Shown: in pieces, positions 21,201 through 31,253 of the stretch
Layout: the number at the start of each line of letters is the position of its first letter
Position numbering within the stretch: the first letter of the stretch is position 1
Assembly: GCA_019095985.1 (NCBI GenBank)
Contig: CM032661.1
Location: forward strand, 20,161,260-20,225,259
Source of the DNA: Streblospio benedicti
Taxonomy: Eukaryota > Annelida > Polychaeta > Spionida > Spionidae
Direction: 5' to 3'
Length of the DNA stretch: 64,000 nucleotides
The notes under the pieces: generated by a model
Told to the model about the DNA's origin: nothing
Databases searched by the model: none
Seen by the model: only the letters and a program-made list of their open reading frames with translations
Made by a program: the position numbers and the translations under genes

Positions 21201-23167
21201 ATACCGGGGTAATTGATATAATTTTTAATGAAAGTTAAACATGCAAATTTCTACTGCACTATAGAATATCATCAATATCATCATCACGTGTTTAAAGTAA
21301 CTATTTTACCCTCTATAAAGAGTGTTGGACTGTTTAATACTACAAATAGTATGAAATTTGTTAACTATTTACTAGGGTACTGGTCCCAGTGTGCCAAAAT
21401 ATCTACAATTTGAAGGGAAGATAAGAAATAGGCGTTTAGGCAAGAGAGATTGTAATCTATTGATCCGAGATATATGGAGAGAGAAGGCAGCACATGATGC
21501 ATCAGTAAGTCAATTGATTTAAAATAAAAGTTAACTTAAATATTAAACCTTATCATTGGAAACAATAACAATAATCTTAAGCCAATTTTAAGTTCATATG
21601 TACATTAGTTTCCCCTTTTCTTAGAAAACAGATGGTACCCGAGAAAAGATGAGTGATTTCCTTCACACGTATCTCACAAGACGGTTTGGTTTAGAGCAAA
21701 TGGTTGTAGAATGGGCATATAACCTCCATGATGCTTGTCAGCGTTATGAACATGATGATGGAATAGGACTATTTGCGAAAATATTAACTGAAGAGGTAAG
21801 ATTATGTATTCATACATCATTTGATTCTGCTTATTTTTAGTGCATAACCCAATAGATATCAATAAGAGGATAACTATTTTTTGTAGGTGGATGAGGAAGT
21901 GTTTCATTACCAATTGCAAACTATTACGAAACTTCTGGGTAATCTGACGAAAGTAGACATGGAGAAGGGCAATCAGGGTTTCCTTCTGAAGGATGAGTTC
22001 CAGGTACTTGTAGATATATGTAGTCTAAACAGAATCTAAGAAGTGCGTTTTCACAGAAAGTTGATATGAACTTAGTTCTTTCAATGTATATTAGCATAAT
22101 TAACATTTACCGGGGTATTTGTTTACATCAGTGCTTGCAAGTGATTATTGCATAATAAAATTTGTATCGTTGAGAATTGGTGCATGCATCTAGCTATGGA
22201 ATATTTTTGTCAGTACATGTACAAATAAAAGTTCTTTTGATAGCTTGGAGTCCAAGAAGGAAATAAAATTGTGATAAAACAGTTGTCAGTGTTAAACACC
22301 AAATGTTTGAAATAAATGCTGGTCTATAACTAAATTAACTACATCTTGTCTTCTACTTATTTTCAGACTTCATTGAAAGAATTTTTTCCTCAAATTGATG
22401 ATGATGTGATGGTTAATATTATGAAATGCGCAGAAACAGAATTAGATCTACAAGAAGAGGATACAAATATTGAATATAAAAATCTGTTTATGGAGGTAAG
22501 CACAAACTTTCTCATATTGACTCTGTAAAATATATCATAATGCACATGTAAATAAACACTACTTATTATGTATTTTATTGCAACATCTACTTACTCTTAT
22601 TTTATTTTCTCCTCTCTCTTTCTTCTCCATACCAAGCAAGTTCCTTACCCATAATTTCATGATACTTTCTTTTCAATACATGTACATGTAGTAACTTTAT
22701 TCTTATCATGTTCTTAAGGATGATGAAGGAAAGACGGGACCATTCCTTGATGAAATAAAGAAACTCATTAGAGATTCAAGATTACAGTACATCAGTGACA
22801 TAAAGGATGCTCTTGGAAATGCGTCGTAAGAAAATTGACAATTAATTTTTTAGTTCAGTTAGATATCAAAATGTATGATTGTACGTATTAATAGGTTTTA
22901 ATTTTCTCTCCATGTGTTAAGACTCGTAAGGTTACTGAAGTGATGTAATATGAGCCATTCTATACTTTCAGGCCAGTCACTGTTGACGAGCTCAAGCAGG
23001 CAATAGTTTCTGTGGATCCAGATATTGAAAGTAGTGATGTGGATAAATACCTATGCTGGGCTTTTAGAGTACAGTCGGCAGACAAATTGCCTGAGTGTGA
23101 AGCTGTAGAACAGAGTGCACTTATTAGTAGACTACAAAACGGAGATCTTAAGCGAATAAGCAAATGA
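16320..23167 (+). CDS. TSNAXIP1: Translin-associated factor X-interacting protein 1, complete
   Basis: Seventeen exons join in frame to 727 codons: 16320-16372, 16918-17038, 17199-17450, 18160-18294, 18398-18467, 18974-19059, 19207-19397, 19759-19870, 20263-20324, 20569-20658, 20987-21149, 21376-21504, 21625-21795, 21887-22003, 22367-22495, 22719-22825 and 22972-23167. The protein aligns with human TSNAXIP1 from PKPRFLDQLENFLKKEL (about residue 110) to near the end. Shared blocks include EDFRTYKPLLSAIKNEYE, NYGDVIPRRDYE, GKTSDQLVDVLL and DEFQTSLKEFFP. The known vertebrate protein binds translin-associated factor X and is expressed in testis and ciliated cells; its biochemical role is poorly defined. 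Residues about 180-380 are heptad-rich coiled coil. The first 109 residues are not conserved with human. Exon 6 uses the acceptor at 18973, because the AG at 18957 would bring a stop into frame. Confidence 0.95.
16570..16678 (+). mobile_element. Palindromic MITE in TSNAXIP1 intron 1
   Basis: Arms of about 38 bp, GGGACCATTCAGTATT at the left and AATACGGAATGGTCCC at the right, each followed inward by GGGTGGGGTAGGAGG or its complement. It is flanked by TA on both sides, which suggests a TA target duplication. Total length is 109 bp. Confidence 0.85.
18398..20658 (+). CDS. TSNAXIP1: TSNAXIP1 exons 5-10, coiled-coil region
   Basis: Six exons give residues about 188-391, dominated by Glu, Lys, Leu and Gln in heptads: KDENKRLYARIDELRQEH, ERLQEELAAEYLRYRDE, ISDINDLRYQQEDMLLS. 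They end in ALLDVHKQVLQQRDDYYVE. The human protein has the same order (AEEYLHYLSERDACK, DLNELRYQREDM). Phases across the six junctions all agree. Confidence 0.92.
18661..18692 (+). repeat. AATC microsatellite
   Basis: Eight slightly imperfect AATC units in TSNAXIP1 intron 5. Confidence 0.85.
20987..23167 (+). CDS. TSNAXIP1: TSNAXIP1 exons 11-17, C-terminal half and stop
   Basis: Residues about 392-727. RPEWEKCQDFVAGGAMRW and GKTSDQLVDVLLNEI match human RPDWTKCKDVVAGG and GKNSDQLVDVLLEEI. Later parts are globular and mainly helical, with an EF-hand-like order (DMEKGNQGFLLKDEFQ) also seen in the human protein. The stop TGA is at 23165-23167. Confidence 0.92.
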
Positions 23168-23743
23168 AACATTGGGACAGAGTAATATTGAACAGTATTC
23201 TGGTATTACAATATAATAATGTTAAGATTTTTATTTCTGTGATATGATATTCGATTTTAGTCATAAATTATGCTTGCATTATTTTATAGAATTATGTGAT
23301 ACTAATTCAAATGGTATATATATACATAAATATATATAGTTGTATTTATGACACCATTTATACATTGGGACTAATATTGTGGATGCAGGGAGTCATAAAA
23401 GGGGTCTACGGGGCTGTAGGATATCATGTGTGAACATTTATAGCACCTCAGTATATCATGTTATTTGTATTTTTATTTTTTTCATAAATTCTGATCATAT
23501 TCTCTCCTTGTACTGTATCACTGTATCATCTTTGCAAATTGTTCATACTTTAGAATGCAAAAGTTTGATATGCAAACAAATCCTTAGAATATGTAACTTA
23601 TAACCACTTGTTAGTATAATGCACTTGGCAGTTCATTTCATACATATTTAATGCAGTACTCAAGTACATCTATAAAACAGTCTACATGTAATTTGTAACT
23701 TTTTGTACCTTTGAGGCTGTAAAAGTTTATCGTGGATTGATAA

Positions 23744-23749
23744 AATAAA
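23744..23749 (+). terminator. Likely TSNAXIP1 poly(A) signal
   Basis: AATAAA within GATAAAATAAAATATTG, 577 bases after the stop codon, and the last clear signal before repeat-rich sequence begins. Confidence 0.6.
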
Positions 23750-24278
23750 ATATTGTAAAAATAGAATTATTGTTGCCGGGTTACTATTGATTAACCTATA
23801 GTATACCAGGAACTCCTGCTAGGTACGCAAGCAATGTAGTGGAAGCACTGTAGATTGGAATCTATAGGGGGTGCCGCTGACTTCATGTGTCCAAGATGAG
23901 AAGCCCATCAAGGAGTTAGAATATGGACAGAGGTCTCTTACTTAGGTGGTGCCTTCTAGTGATGAAGCCTATAAACTGGTTGCAATTGTAAGATGTAATA
24001 CTGCTTGAGGCAAAGTTAGTGGGCTTCACAAACTCAAAAATTCGAAATGTGAACAATTCTCAGACGACTAAACTGAACTCTCAAGTCTGTAGATTAAAAT
24101 TAAGATAAGCGATATTTCTCAATATTTCATTAGACTAATTAAATTTAAAACTAATCCTATAAATATGTTAAAGTATCTATTGATTCTTTAAAGATAATAC
24201 TCAGCCAAAAAACTATTTGTTGTGTAAAAACCAGAATCAATGAATGATGCCTTTTCCATTGCAAGTGCAAACTAGATC

Positions 24279-24510
24279 AAAAGTGCTCAGAGAGCACAGC
24301 ATCACTAGAGCAACATTGACCCATGGGCAATAAAGATGTTCGCTTTGCAATAAAAGCAAAAAAAGTCTTACATGTTTTTGATGCGTGACTCATCCTACAT
24401 CTATGTTCTTGGCATTGGACTGCAGGCGCTTTCTAAACATGGCTAAAGTAACTATCTATTGCCCATGAGTCGATATTAATATGGTAATGCTGTACTCTCT
24501 GAGCACTTTT
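24279..24510 (+). mobile_element. MITE inserted in repeat copy B
   Basis: The ends are inverted: AAAAGTGCTCAGAGAGCAC at the left, GTACTCTCTGAGCACTTTT at the right, with CCCATGGGCAATA / TATTGCCCATG mirrored further in. It is 232 bp and noncoding. Confidence 0.75.
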
Positions 24511-24891
24511 ATTCCAATATAATCACTATGCCAATTCGATGGTCATGTTTCCAACATGTATTGAAACTAAAGTGGAAAAATAGAAAGAAAAATAATTAAA
24601 ATGGCCCTTTGAAAAGTAAACTCTAATTGGCAAAGTGCCAAAATATTGAATACGGTTAATGTTCAGTAGGCATGTAAGCATTGTACAAAGTTTGGATGCT
24701 TTCTCAAAAGCATCAACAAAACTATTACAGAAAATGTTGAAAATGGACACAAAATGGCACTATGGAAACCACACTTTAATTGGTCGAGTGCGCAAAATTG
24801 AATCACTTCGGTGTCGCATCATATCAAATAGTTATGTACAGTTTGAATGAAATAGGGCGAAGCGTAAAAGCTCTAGCTTGTCCGGAGACAA

Positions 24892-25083
24892 ACATACATA
24901 CATACATACATACATACATACATACATACATACATACATACATACATACATACATACATACATACATACATACATACATACATACATACATACATCAGCT
25001 ACATACAACATACATACATACAATACAACATACATACATTTATATTACATACACATACATACTTACATACATACCTTTACAAA

Positions 25084-25116
<33 letters not shown>

Positions 25117-25126
25117 CATACATAGT
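24892..25126 (+). repeat. CATA tetranucleotide array
   Basis: Pure CATA from about 24892 to 24994 (about 25 units), then degenerate CATA with interruptions to about 25126. It is flanked by GCTCTAGCTTGTCCGGAGAC on the left and AAGGCTTTTGCTTCAGC on the right. The long Tyr-Ile-His-Thr frames on either strand are an artefact of the 4-bp repeat. Confidence 0.95.
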
Positions 25127-26029
25127 TACAAACGAACGAAACACAAGGCTTTTGCTTCAGCTGCTGAAGCGACGCAATGAAATAATATTTATATTCTACA
25201 CATATAATACTTATACACCTTTAAAAATACCATGCCATCTTGCTAACTAAAACACAATGTTACATAATACATCATTGAATGTTTTTTGCCAAAGGTACTG
25301 TGCATACTTGTTTGGCCACTGAGGATAACCTTTACCGGTAAGAGGTTTGAGTTACATGTACATAATTTAGGCAGTGTATCAAATGTTTTCTAGTTTCAAT
25401 CTGTTTGCAGCAGCTTTTATTCATGTGTGTATTGTAGTTGACTTGTGGTCCCTGCAGCTGTGATATTTATGATGGAAAAGGCGGCTTTTAACACTCTTTT
25501 TAAACGTAATGTAATAGGCATTTGAGAGTGATGCAGTGTTTCAGAGTTATTTTTCAACAATAGGGTTTACAGTTTTGATTTTCTGTTCAAAAATCTATTT
25601 TCGCCTAAATACTAGATTACATATAGATTAATGTGATAATAGTCATGTTTAATATATTTTAGATATCCTGGTTAACTTTATTCAAATCACCACCCTTTTT
25701 ATATTGACATAAACAATTAAACAATGTAACATATTATTTAGGAGCTTTCCCTGACATACGATTTATAATTATTTAGCTTTTCCTTAACTTTAAATAGTTA
25801 ATATATTATTTTTATGTAGATCTGTTGTATAAGTTGTTGCTTTTAATATAGAGTTATAGTATTTAAAATAAAAATACTAGATCTAATGTAAAGGTAAATA
25901 ATTACAGGTCGAACTATTAGGTTTATCTATAAATAAATAATATTTACATGTATATGTTTACATGTTTGGTGCCATGTGTTTAATGTTTATAAATATTGAA
26001 GAATAATTTAACCTTATTAACCCGAATTC

Positions 26030-26155
26030 CTATTGGTGGTTATAAATAGACTATGTAAAACTGAACTGTGATTGGTTAGATATTACGTAACACCTGCTGC
26101 TGATCTCAAATCGAGGCTAGGCTGTCAACATAAATCTATACCATAACAAACAGAA
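26030..26155 (+). promoter_or_regulatory. Candidate CYHR1 core promoter
   Basis: ATTGG (inverted CCAAT) at about 26031-26035 is followed by TATAAATAG at 26041. A second ATTGG lies at 26071 and a TTACGTAA bZIP-type palindrome at about 26082-26089. All lie within 125 bases of the CYHR1 start codon. Spacing of the CCAAT and TATA words is tighter than usual, so promoter use is inferred. Confidence 0.4.
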
Positions 26156-29100
26156 ATGGAAGACCCTGTACAAGAAGACTCTGTGCCAGCAGTTGTACCT
26201 AGTATACCACAAAATGAGACTGATTTCGAACCTGCACAAAAGAAGCAGAAGTTCGACAATGAGAAGGTCAAAGAAAAGTATAAATTGGAAGAAAAACTGA
26301 ACGGAATTTTGTGTTGCGCAGTTTGCTTAGACCTTCCCAATGTTGCTGTTTATCAGGTTAGTGTGATGGATGTTGTAAGTTGACCATTTACAAAGTTAAA
26401 TAATCCAGCGATCGTACACGCTACTTTATTCAATTACTTTTAAATCAGTAGCAGGAATATTGAAACAATCTACTATGACATTTGTTTGATTTTACACTGG
26501 CGTATTTAATTGCTATCCTTGTCCCAAAAGTGATTGACGTGGCAACAATTGCCAACATATTTTTGACATTGACTGATCTTGACAGTGAGTTTTAGTAAAA
26601 GTACCTAGAGTACGGTTATGCTTTACCACTATCCACACGAATATTATCAACAAGGATACCTGCTCTCTGTATAATGCATATATATCTAGATCTAGATTCT
26701 TTATTTCATCCTCTAGAATGATATAAAATATGCAGAAGGCTCCTGCGAAAATGCAAGATCATATACCAGATCATACATCATGATAACCAGGTTAATATCA
26801 TGATATAGATTGATCTCATTTGCTATGCTCTAATATAGCCTAATCAAGTATAGAAAATGATGTAATAGGTGATCATAGGTGTTCATTGTATTTTACACTT
26901 TTGTGATTTCATAGAGAAGTTTGGTGATAATCAAAATTATAATCATTAGAAAAACCTTATTTTGGGGTTGGAGGCCATTACAGTGCTAGTCCTTTGAAAA
27001 GTTCTTAACAAATATATGTCTCGAGATCTACAATGTATTAATTTTAATTGATTACAACCCAGCGCTAGCTCAATCTTTTACAATAATAAGAAATGAAACA
27101 TGGCTTCCAGAAAACTAACGTTTACAAAATTGCATTGAAATAAATCAAATGAATAGGAAAGTACTGTGGTGGTTTCTTGCAATTGAATTGATACAAAGTA
27201 TATGAAGGGTGAAGAAAATGCCATTGTTATGAATGGAAAGGTAACATGTCAGGGATTCTTTGATGTATAAAATTTGCATATGCATCGGGGCTTGCGACTG
27301 AGTTAGAACTAATATTCGACTGCAGGCAACTTGTATACATACACATAGGCAGATCCACGGGTGGGGTGGGGGCAAGGGGCACATGCCCCCCCCTTTTCGC
27401 ACCAAAATACTTTATTTTGGTATCTTCGCTATCGATTGCGCGCATCAAACCCCTGATATCCCATGAGTGCGCCCCCCCCCCCTTTCTGAAAAACTGGATC
27501 TGCCTATATAATACATGTAGTACAATTGAACAGGATGTTTATGTGGTAGATGCAGTCACCAGAGTCTCGACATACGTCAGAGTCTTGTCACATCACTAAA
27601 ATGTACGTATGACAAGACTCTGACGTATGTCGAGACTCTTGCGATCGCATCTACTATCACCACTTCTTAATGCAAAGATGACACATTGGTCTTATATTGT
27701 TTGTTTTTTGTTTTTTCAGTGTACCAATGGCCATTTGATGTGCATTTCCTGTATGGCACATCTTCTGGCTGATGCTCGGCTGAAAGATGAGACGGCAACA
27801 TGCCCGAATTGCCGTTGTGAGATCAGCAAAACCAACTGCATACGAAATTTGGCAGTGGAGAAAGCCATATCGGAAATGCCGTCTGAATGCAGGTTTTGCA
27901 GTGAGCAATTGCCAAGGTGTAGCTTGGAGAACCATGAGTTACAGCAGTGTCAGGAAAGGTGTGTTAGTAGCATCTTAATGTCAGCTTCTATTTGGCCTCC
28001 CATACCTCTGAAAATGGACTGTCATAAGACTTATTTGACGGTTATATGACTCATTGCGGACATGTTCTTTGTCTATTTTCACTAATCATGGTGTTCTGTT
28101 TTATGGTGTGTACCATGTGTGTTCCACAGGATGTTTGCTGGGTTATTTTACCAAATAATCTGGCCACGTGCATTTTCAGATGGTTTTTACAATCATCTGA
28201 AGGTCAAAGAACGCAGCAAAATGTGGTGTACATCACCAGATTTTGCATGTAAAATATTATTTTGTTAGCACACCAATTTCAGGTTTTACTTGGTCGAAAG
28301 GTCTTCACATCTGATGATGGCACATAGTGCCAACGTAGAGCCAGGTAGGGAGAAACTCGAAGCACCTTCAAGTTTTAATGTTTGATGCTGTGCTGAAACT
28401 AATTTTTCTTGTTTACAAATTTCCTTTACCATATGAAAATACTGTAATTTGTAAACAAATCTTCAGTCCATAAAATTGCTCTTTTCTTTATGGACAATTA
28501 TTATTTTGCGGTTGCAATCTAATTCAAGCATTCCAAACTGAATAATATGGTTTGTTCATAAGAAGCATTTCAGCACAGCAAGGTTATTTGCATTATTTTT
28601 GTTATCTATGAATACAATTAAATCATTAAATGAAATAACATGATGCATCTTGTTTGTGAAATTATGCTAAGAAATATTAACAGCTGATTGTCTAATCAAT
28701 GATTATTTGTTTCAGAGGGGTGGGTTGGGTAAATAATGTGGGTTGGGCTATGGATTTTAATAAGTGGTAAGGTAAGTGAGAATTCATTTCTGCCTCCCCA
28801 ACGCTCCTAACACATATGACGAGGGGATTCTACATGTTAGTTGATAACACTGTCTGTTTCAGACTGGTAGGGTGCAGGTTTGAAAGAATTGGGTGCCCTT
28901 GGCAGGGTCCCTATCATGAGCTCTCCCAGCATGAGGAGACCTGCACCCACCCCACAAAGACTGGCGCAGAAGTGTTGTCTGCGTTAGAAGTACGAGAACA
29001 AAAATTGGCCGGCAAGGCCAAGCTCTTTTCCGACATCTTTACCTTCTTGTCATATGAGAAGGTTACGTTTAGTGGTATGTATGGAAAACTCATAGGAATC

Positions 29101-30121
29101 TCAGGCGATGTATTGATTACTTATATAAAAGGCATTACAATATAACATGTTGTTAGGAATAATTTAAATTAAAAAAGTAAATTAATACCTGTCAAGAACA
29201 TGAAATTCAAGAACAATATTAACACATTAAGTAATATTAACATTGAAACACATCCAATTATGTTTGTTGTTTTTTTTGCTATTAATTGAATATTAATATT
29301 TGAATAAAGTTTTATGAAAAGTTATGTATGAAGCACATTGTCATACCAAGATTGTTAGCAATTAATGTTTGACAAATAAATGGTAATGCTATTTGAACAA
29401 AAATACCCACAGATCTTCAGCTGAGACCATATCGGACCGATGACTTCATCACAAAGCTCTTCTACGAGACGAGCCGATTTTCTGCATTCAACTTGCAGTG
29501 GGTGCTAAAAGCACACATAGTATCTGGACACAAGAGTCCAAACCTTTCAATGGATAGACGTTTTCAGTATCAGGTAATGGTATCCTTTATGTGAATCACC
29601 ACATTATACCATAGTAAAATTGTGTTCATTTTTCATTCATTTGCCACCAATATGTTGGACTGGATATATGCGCAAAAAAGTACTCATGTATATGCATGAG
29701 TTTTGTATTCATTTCTAGATTTCTTAGTATAGAATATTTTCTTGCCTCTTATAATACAATATATTTTTTGAGAGGCATGGCATGGCGCACAACCATCACC
29801 CTATGTCCCTACTAATGTAACATGGATACCAATTTCTCTAGCCGTGGTATCCGTTTGCTAATGTGGATACATTTTTTGTTTCAGCTTGTGCTGAAAGGAA
29901 AGCCTACACAGGGGCCAGTTATGGTGAGATATCTTGCCTTGAAAGGTCCTTATGGTGATATGAAGATGTCACCAGCGATATATAGTGCAGAATTCTCGGC
30001 AGAAAATATGGAAGGGCCAATGCATGATCTTCCTCTTACAGACTCTGTAGAGTGTAATAAGCAGTTGTCTGGAAAAAATATCAACTTGCGCGTTATTCTT
30101 TTCCTAGTACAAAAACCATGA
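26156..30121 (+). CDS. CYHR1: Cysteine and histidine-rich protein 1 (RING/TRAF-type zinc finger), complete
   Basis: Five exons (26156-26356, 27720-27958, 28863-29074, 29413-29573, 29885-30121) join in frame to 282 codons. An acidic, Lys-rich head precedes a C3HC4 RING-type finger: C54, C57, C68, H72, C75, C78, C95 and C98 (CPNC). TRAF-type Cys/His sequence follows, with [18 protein letters not shown] and [18 protein letters not shown]. The C-terminal half ([44 protein letters not shown]-like [13 protein letters not shown] end) matches vertebrate CYHR1/ZTRAF1. The family is cytoplasmic or perinuclear and was first found as a galectin-3 partner; its enzymatic activity is not established. Intron 1 (1.36 kb) splits the RING between the second and third ligands. 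No key ligand is missing. Confidence 0.93.
27345..27507 (+). mobile_element. MITE with AGGCAGATCC ends
   Basis: ATAGGCAGATCCA at 27345 is mirrored by TGGATCTGCCTAT ending at 27507. The interior has G- and C-runs on either side of a central AT stretch. Length 163 bp. Confidence 0.75.
27546..27655 (+). mobile_element. Perfect-hairpin MITE upstream of CYHR1 exon 2
   Basis: The 30-bp arms at 27561-27590 and 27610-27639 (GAGTCTCGACATACGTCAGA and complement) are perfectly complementary. GTAGATGC flanks extend the inverted repeat outward to about 45 bp with mismatches. Its right end is 65 bases before the exon 2 acceptor. Confidence 0.85.
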
Positions 30122-30813
30122 ACATTTCAAATTTCTTCTTGTTATATGAAGAGATTTAAACACTTTCTCTTATTCAAATATTTATTATACCTATTTACCT
30201 TGTATTCATTATAGTATTAAAAAATACACAGTACATGCAAATGGTAAAAAGTATTAGCTACTTAGTTGCGTGAGCTTCATGCCTGTGGCCATTGTTGTTT
30301 CCCTTGAAGAAGTATGTCTTTACCTCATGAACCATATTAGTACAGAAGATCATTTTGTATGCCCTTGTTAATTGGAAATTCTGTAGGTATGTTTTAAAAA
30401 TGTTAGATTATATGTTATTTTATTTTGTTTATGACTTTTGTAAGTAGTAAAGCCCTAATGTTTATTTTGAAAATCTAAATTTGGTTTGTAGTAGTTCTAA
30501 TTTGTGTTTGAAATAATATTTTTGCCACTTTGATACTTGATATTTTGTTTTTACTGTTATTCTACAAACTTACCTTCTTTTGTATGTAACAATTTAACTG
30601 ACGGTTAATGTGGAATTATGATGCATAATCGGTACGAGAATTAGCAATGATTGATATAAATACTTCAATGTAAAATGTAGGACTGCAATACAAAACTATG
30701 TCCTAACTATAAGCCCCAAAGAAATATTTCTTTTATAACCTATGTAAGTTCTAAATTGTTGACCTGTTCTTTTGGAAAGCCACATTGACTTGCCATTCAT
30801 TTGCTTTACGTTC

Positions 30814-30819
30814 AATAAA
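30814..30819 (+). terminator. Candidate CYHR1 poly(A) signal, proximal
   Basis: AATAAA in TTCAATAAACAG, 693 bases after the stop codon. A second AATAAA lies at 31248. Confidence 0.45.
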
Positions 30820-30842
30820 CAGAAAAATTTTGACTCAAAAAT

Positions 30843-31000
30843 ATTATGACCATCCAAGCACCGAGGACTTTTTTGTCTTGAATATGATCAAGAACCTTTA
30901 CTGAGAAGATAAGTTTTAAATGTTACAATTTGGGTTGATTATTTTAAACAAAAGACTAGTGAGGGTTCTTGCATGGAGTAGAGGTGCTTTGATAGTCAAC
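30843..31000 (+). repeat. Short decayed ACGACCATC-family element
   Basis: TATGACCATCCAAGCACC at the left and GGTGCTTTGATAGTCAAC at the right are inverted with mismatches, as in the larger copies at 7397 and 39484. About 160 bp. Confidence 0.5.
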
Positions 31001-31247
31001 AAATCTGTGGTACTGTTTGTAGGTAACATGATTTTTTATCAAAAAAAATAAAAGAAAATAATAATAATAAAAAAAAAATAAGATTGCACGTTGCTGATGG
31101 TCTGTGTAAATGAATATGGGAAATAATATATCATTAAAACAATTTGCACAAAATTTTTATATGAAGCCACAAGTTTTTACAAAATTGGCCAGTCAGAACA
31201 ATGTTGCATCCAGAGTTAAATGATCCATTTCACCTTGACCTGAGAAC

Positions 31248-31253
31248 AATAAA
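31248..31253 (+). terminator. Candidate CYHR1 poly(A) signal, distal
   Basis: AATAAA in GAACAATAAAGTGG. Either this or the proximal signal could be used, or the transcript could run further into the AT-rich region. Confidence 0.35.

Larger units (their letters stand above)
24190..25335 (+). repeat. 520-bp interspersed repeat, copy B, split
   Basis: The left part (24190-24278) has AAGATAATACTCAGCCAAAA and CCTTTTCCATTGCAAGTG. The right part (25182-25335) resumes with ATATTTATATTCTACACAT and ACACCTTTAAAAATACCATG. Copies A and C run through this point without interruption, so the 900 bases between are later insertions. Confidence 0.65.
23168..26029. other. TSNAXIP1 3' UTR and intergenic spacer
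   Basis: After the AT-rich 3' UTR (to about 23760) there is no supported gene. The spacer holds copy B of the 520-bp repeat, split by an inserted MITE and by further sequence ending in a CATA array. From 25350 to 26029 I see only AT-rich sequence. Confidence 0.7.
26357..27719 (+). other. CYHR1 intron 1
   Basis: AT-rich, with two inverted-end elements near its 3' end (27345-27507 and 27546-27655). Nothing recognisable between 26400 and 27340. Confidence 0.7.

Noticed and set aside
24780-25250. Long frames of repeated Tyr-Ile-His-Thr or Met-Tyr-Val-Cys on both strands
   Set aside because: They are translations of the CATA microsatellite in several frames, with no conserved flanking protein.
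28305-28340. CTGATGATGGCACATAGTGCC, resembling a hammerhead ribozyme core
   Set aside because: The CUGAUGA and a stem are present, but the required GAAA after the stem is absent and no matching stems I and III are seen.
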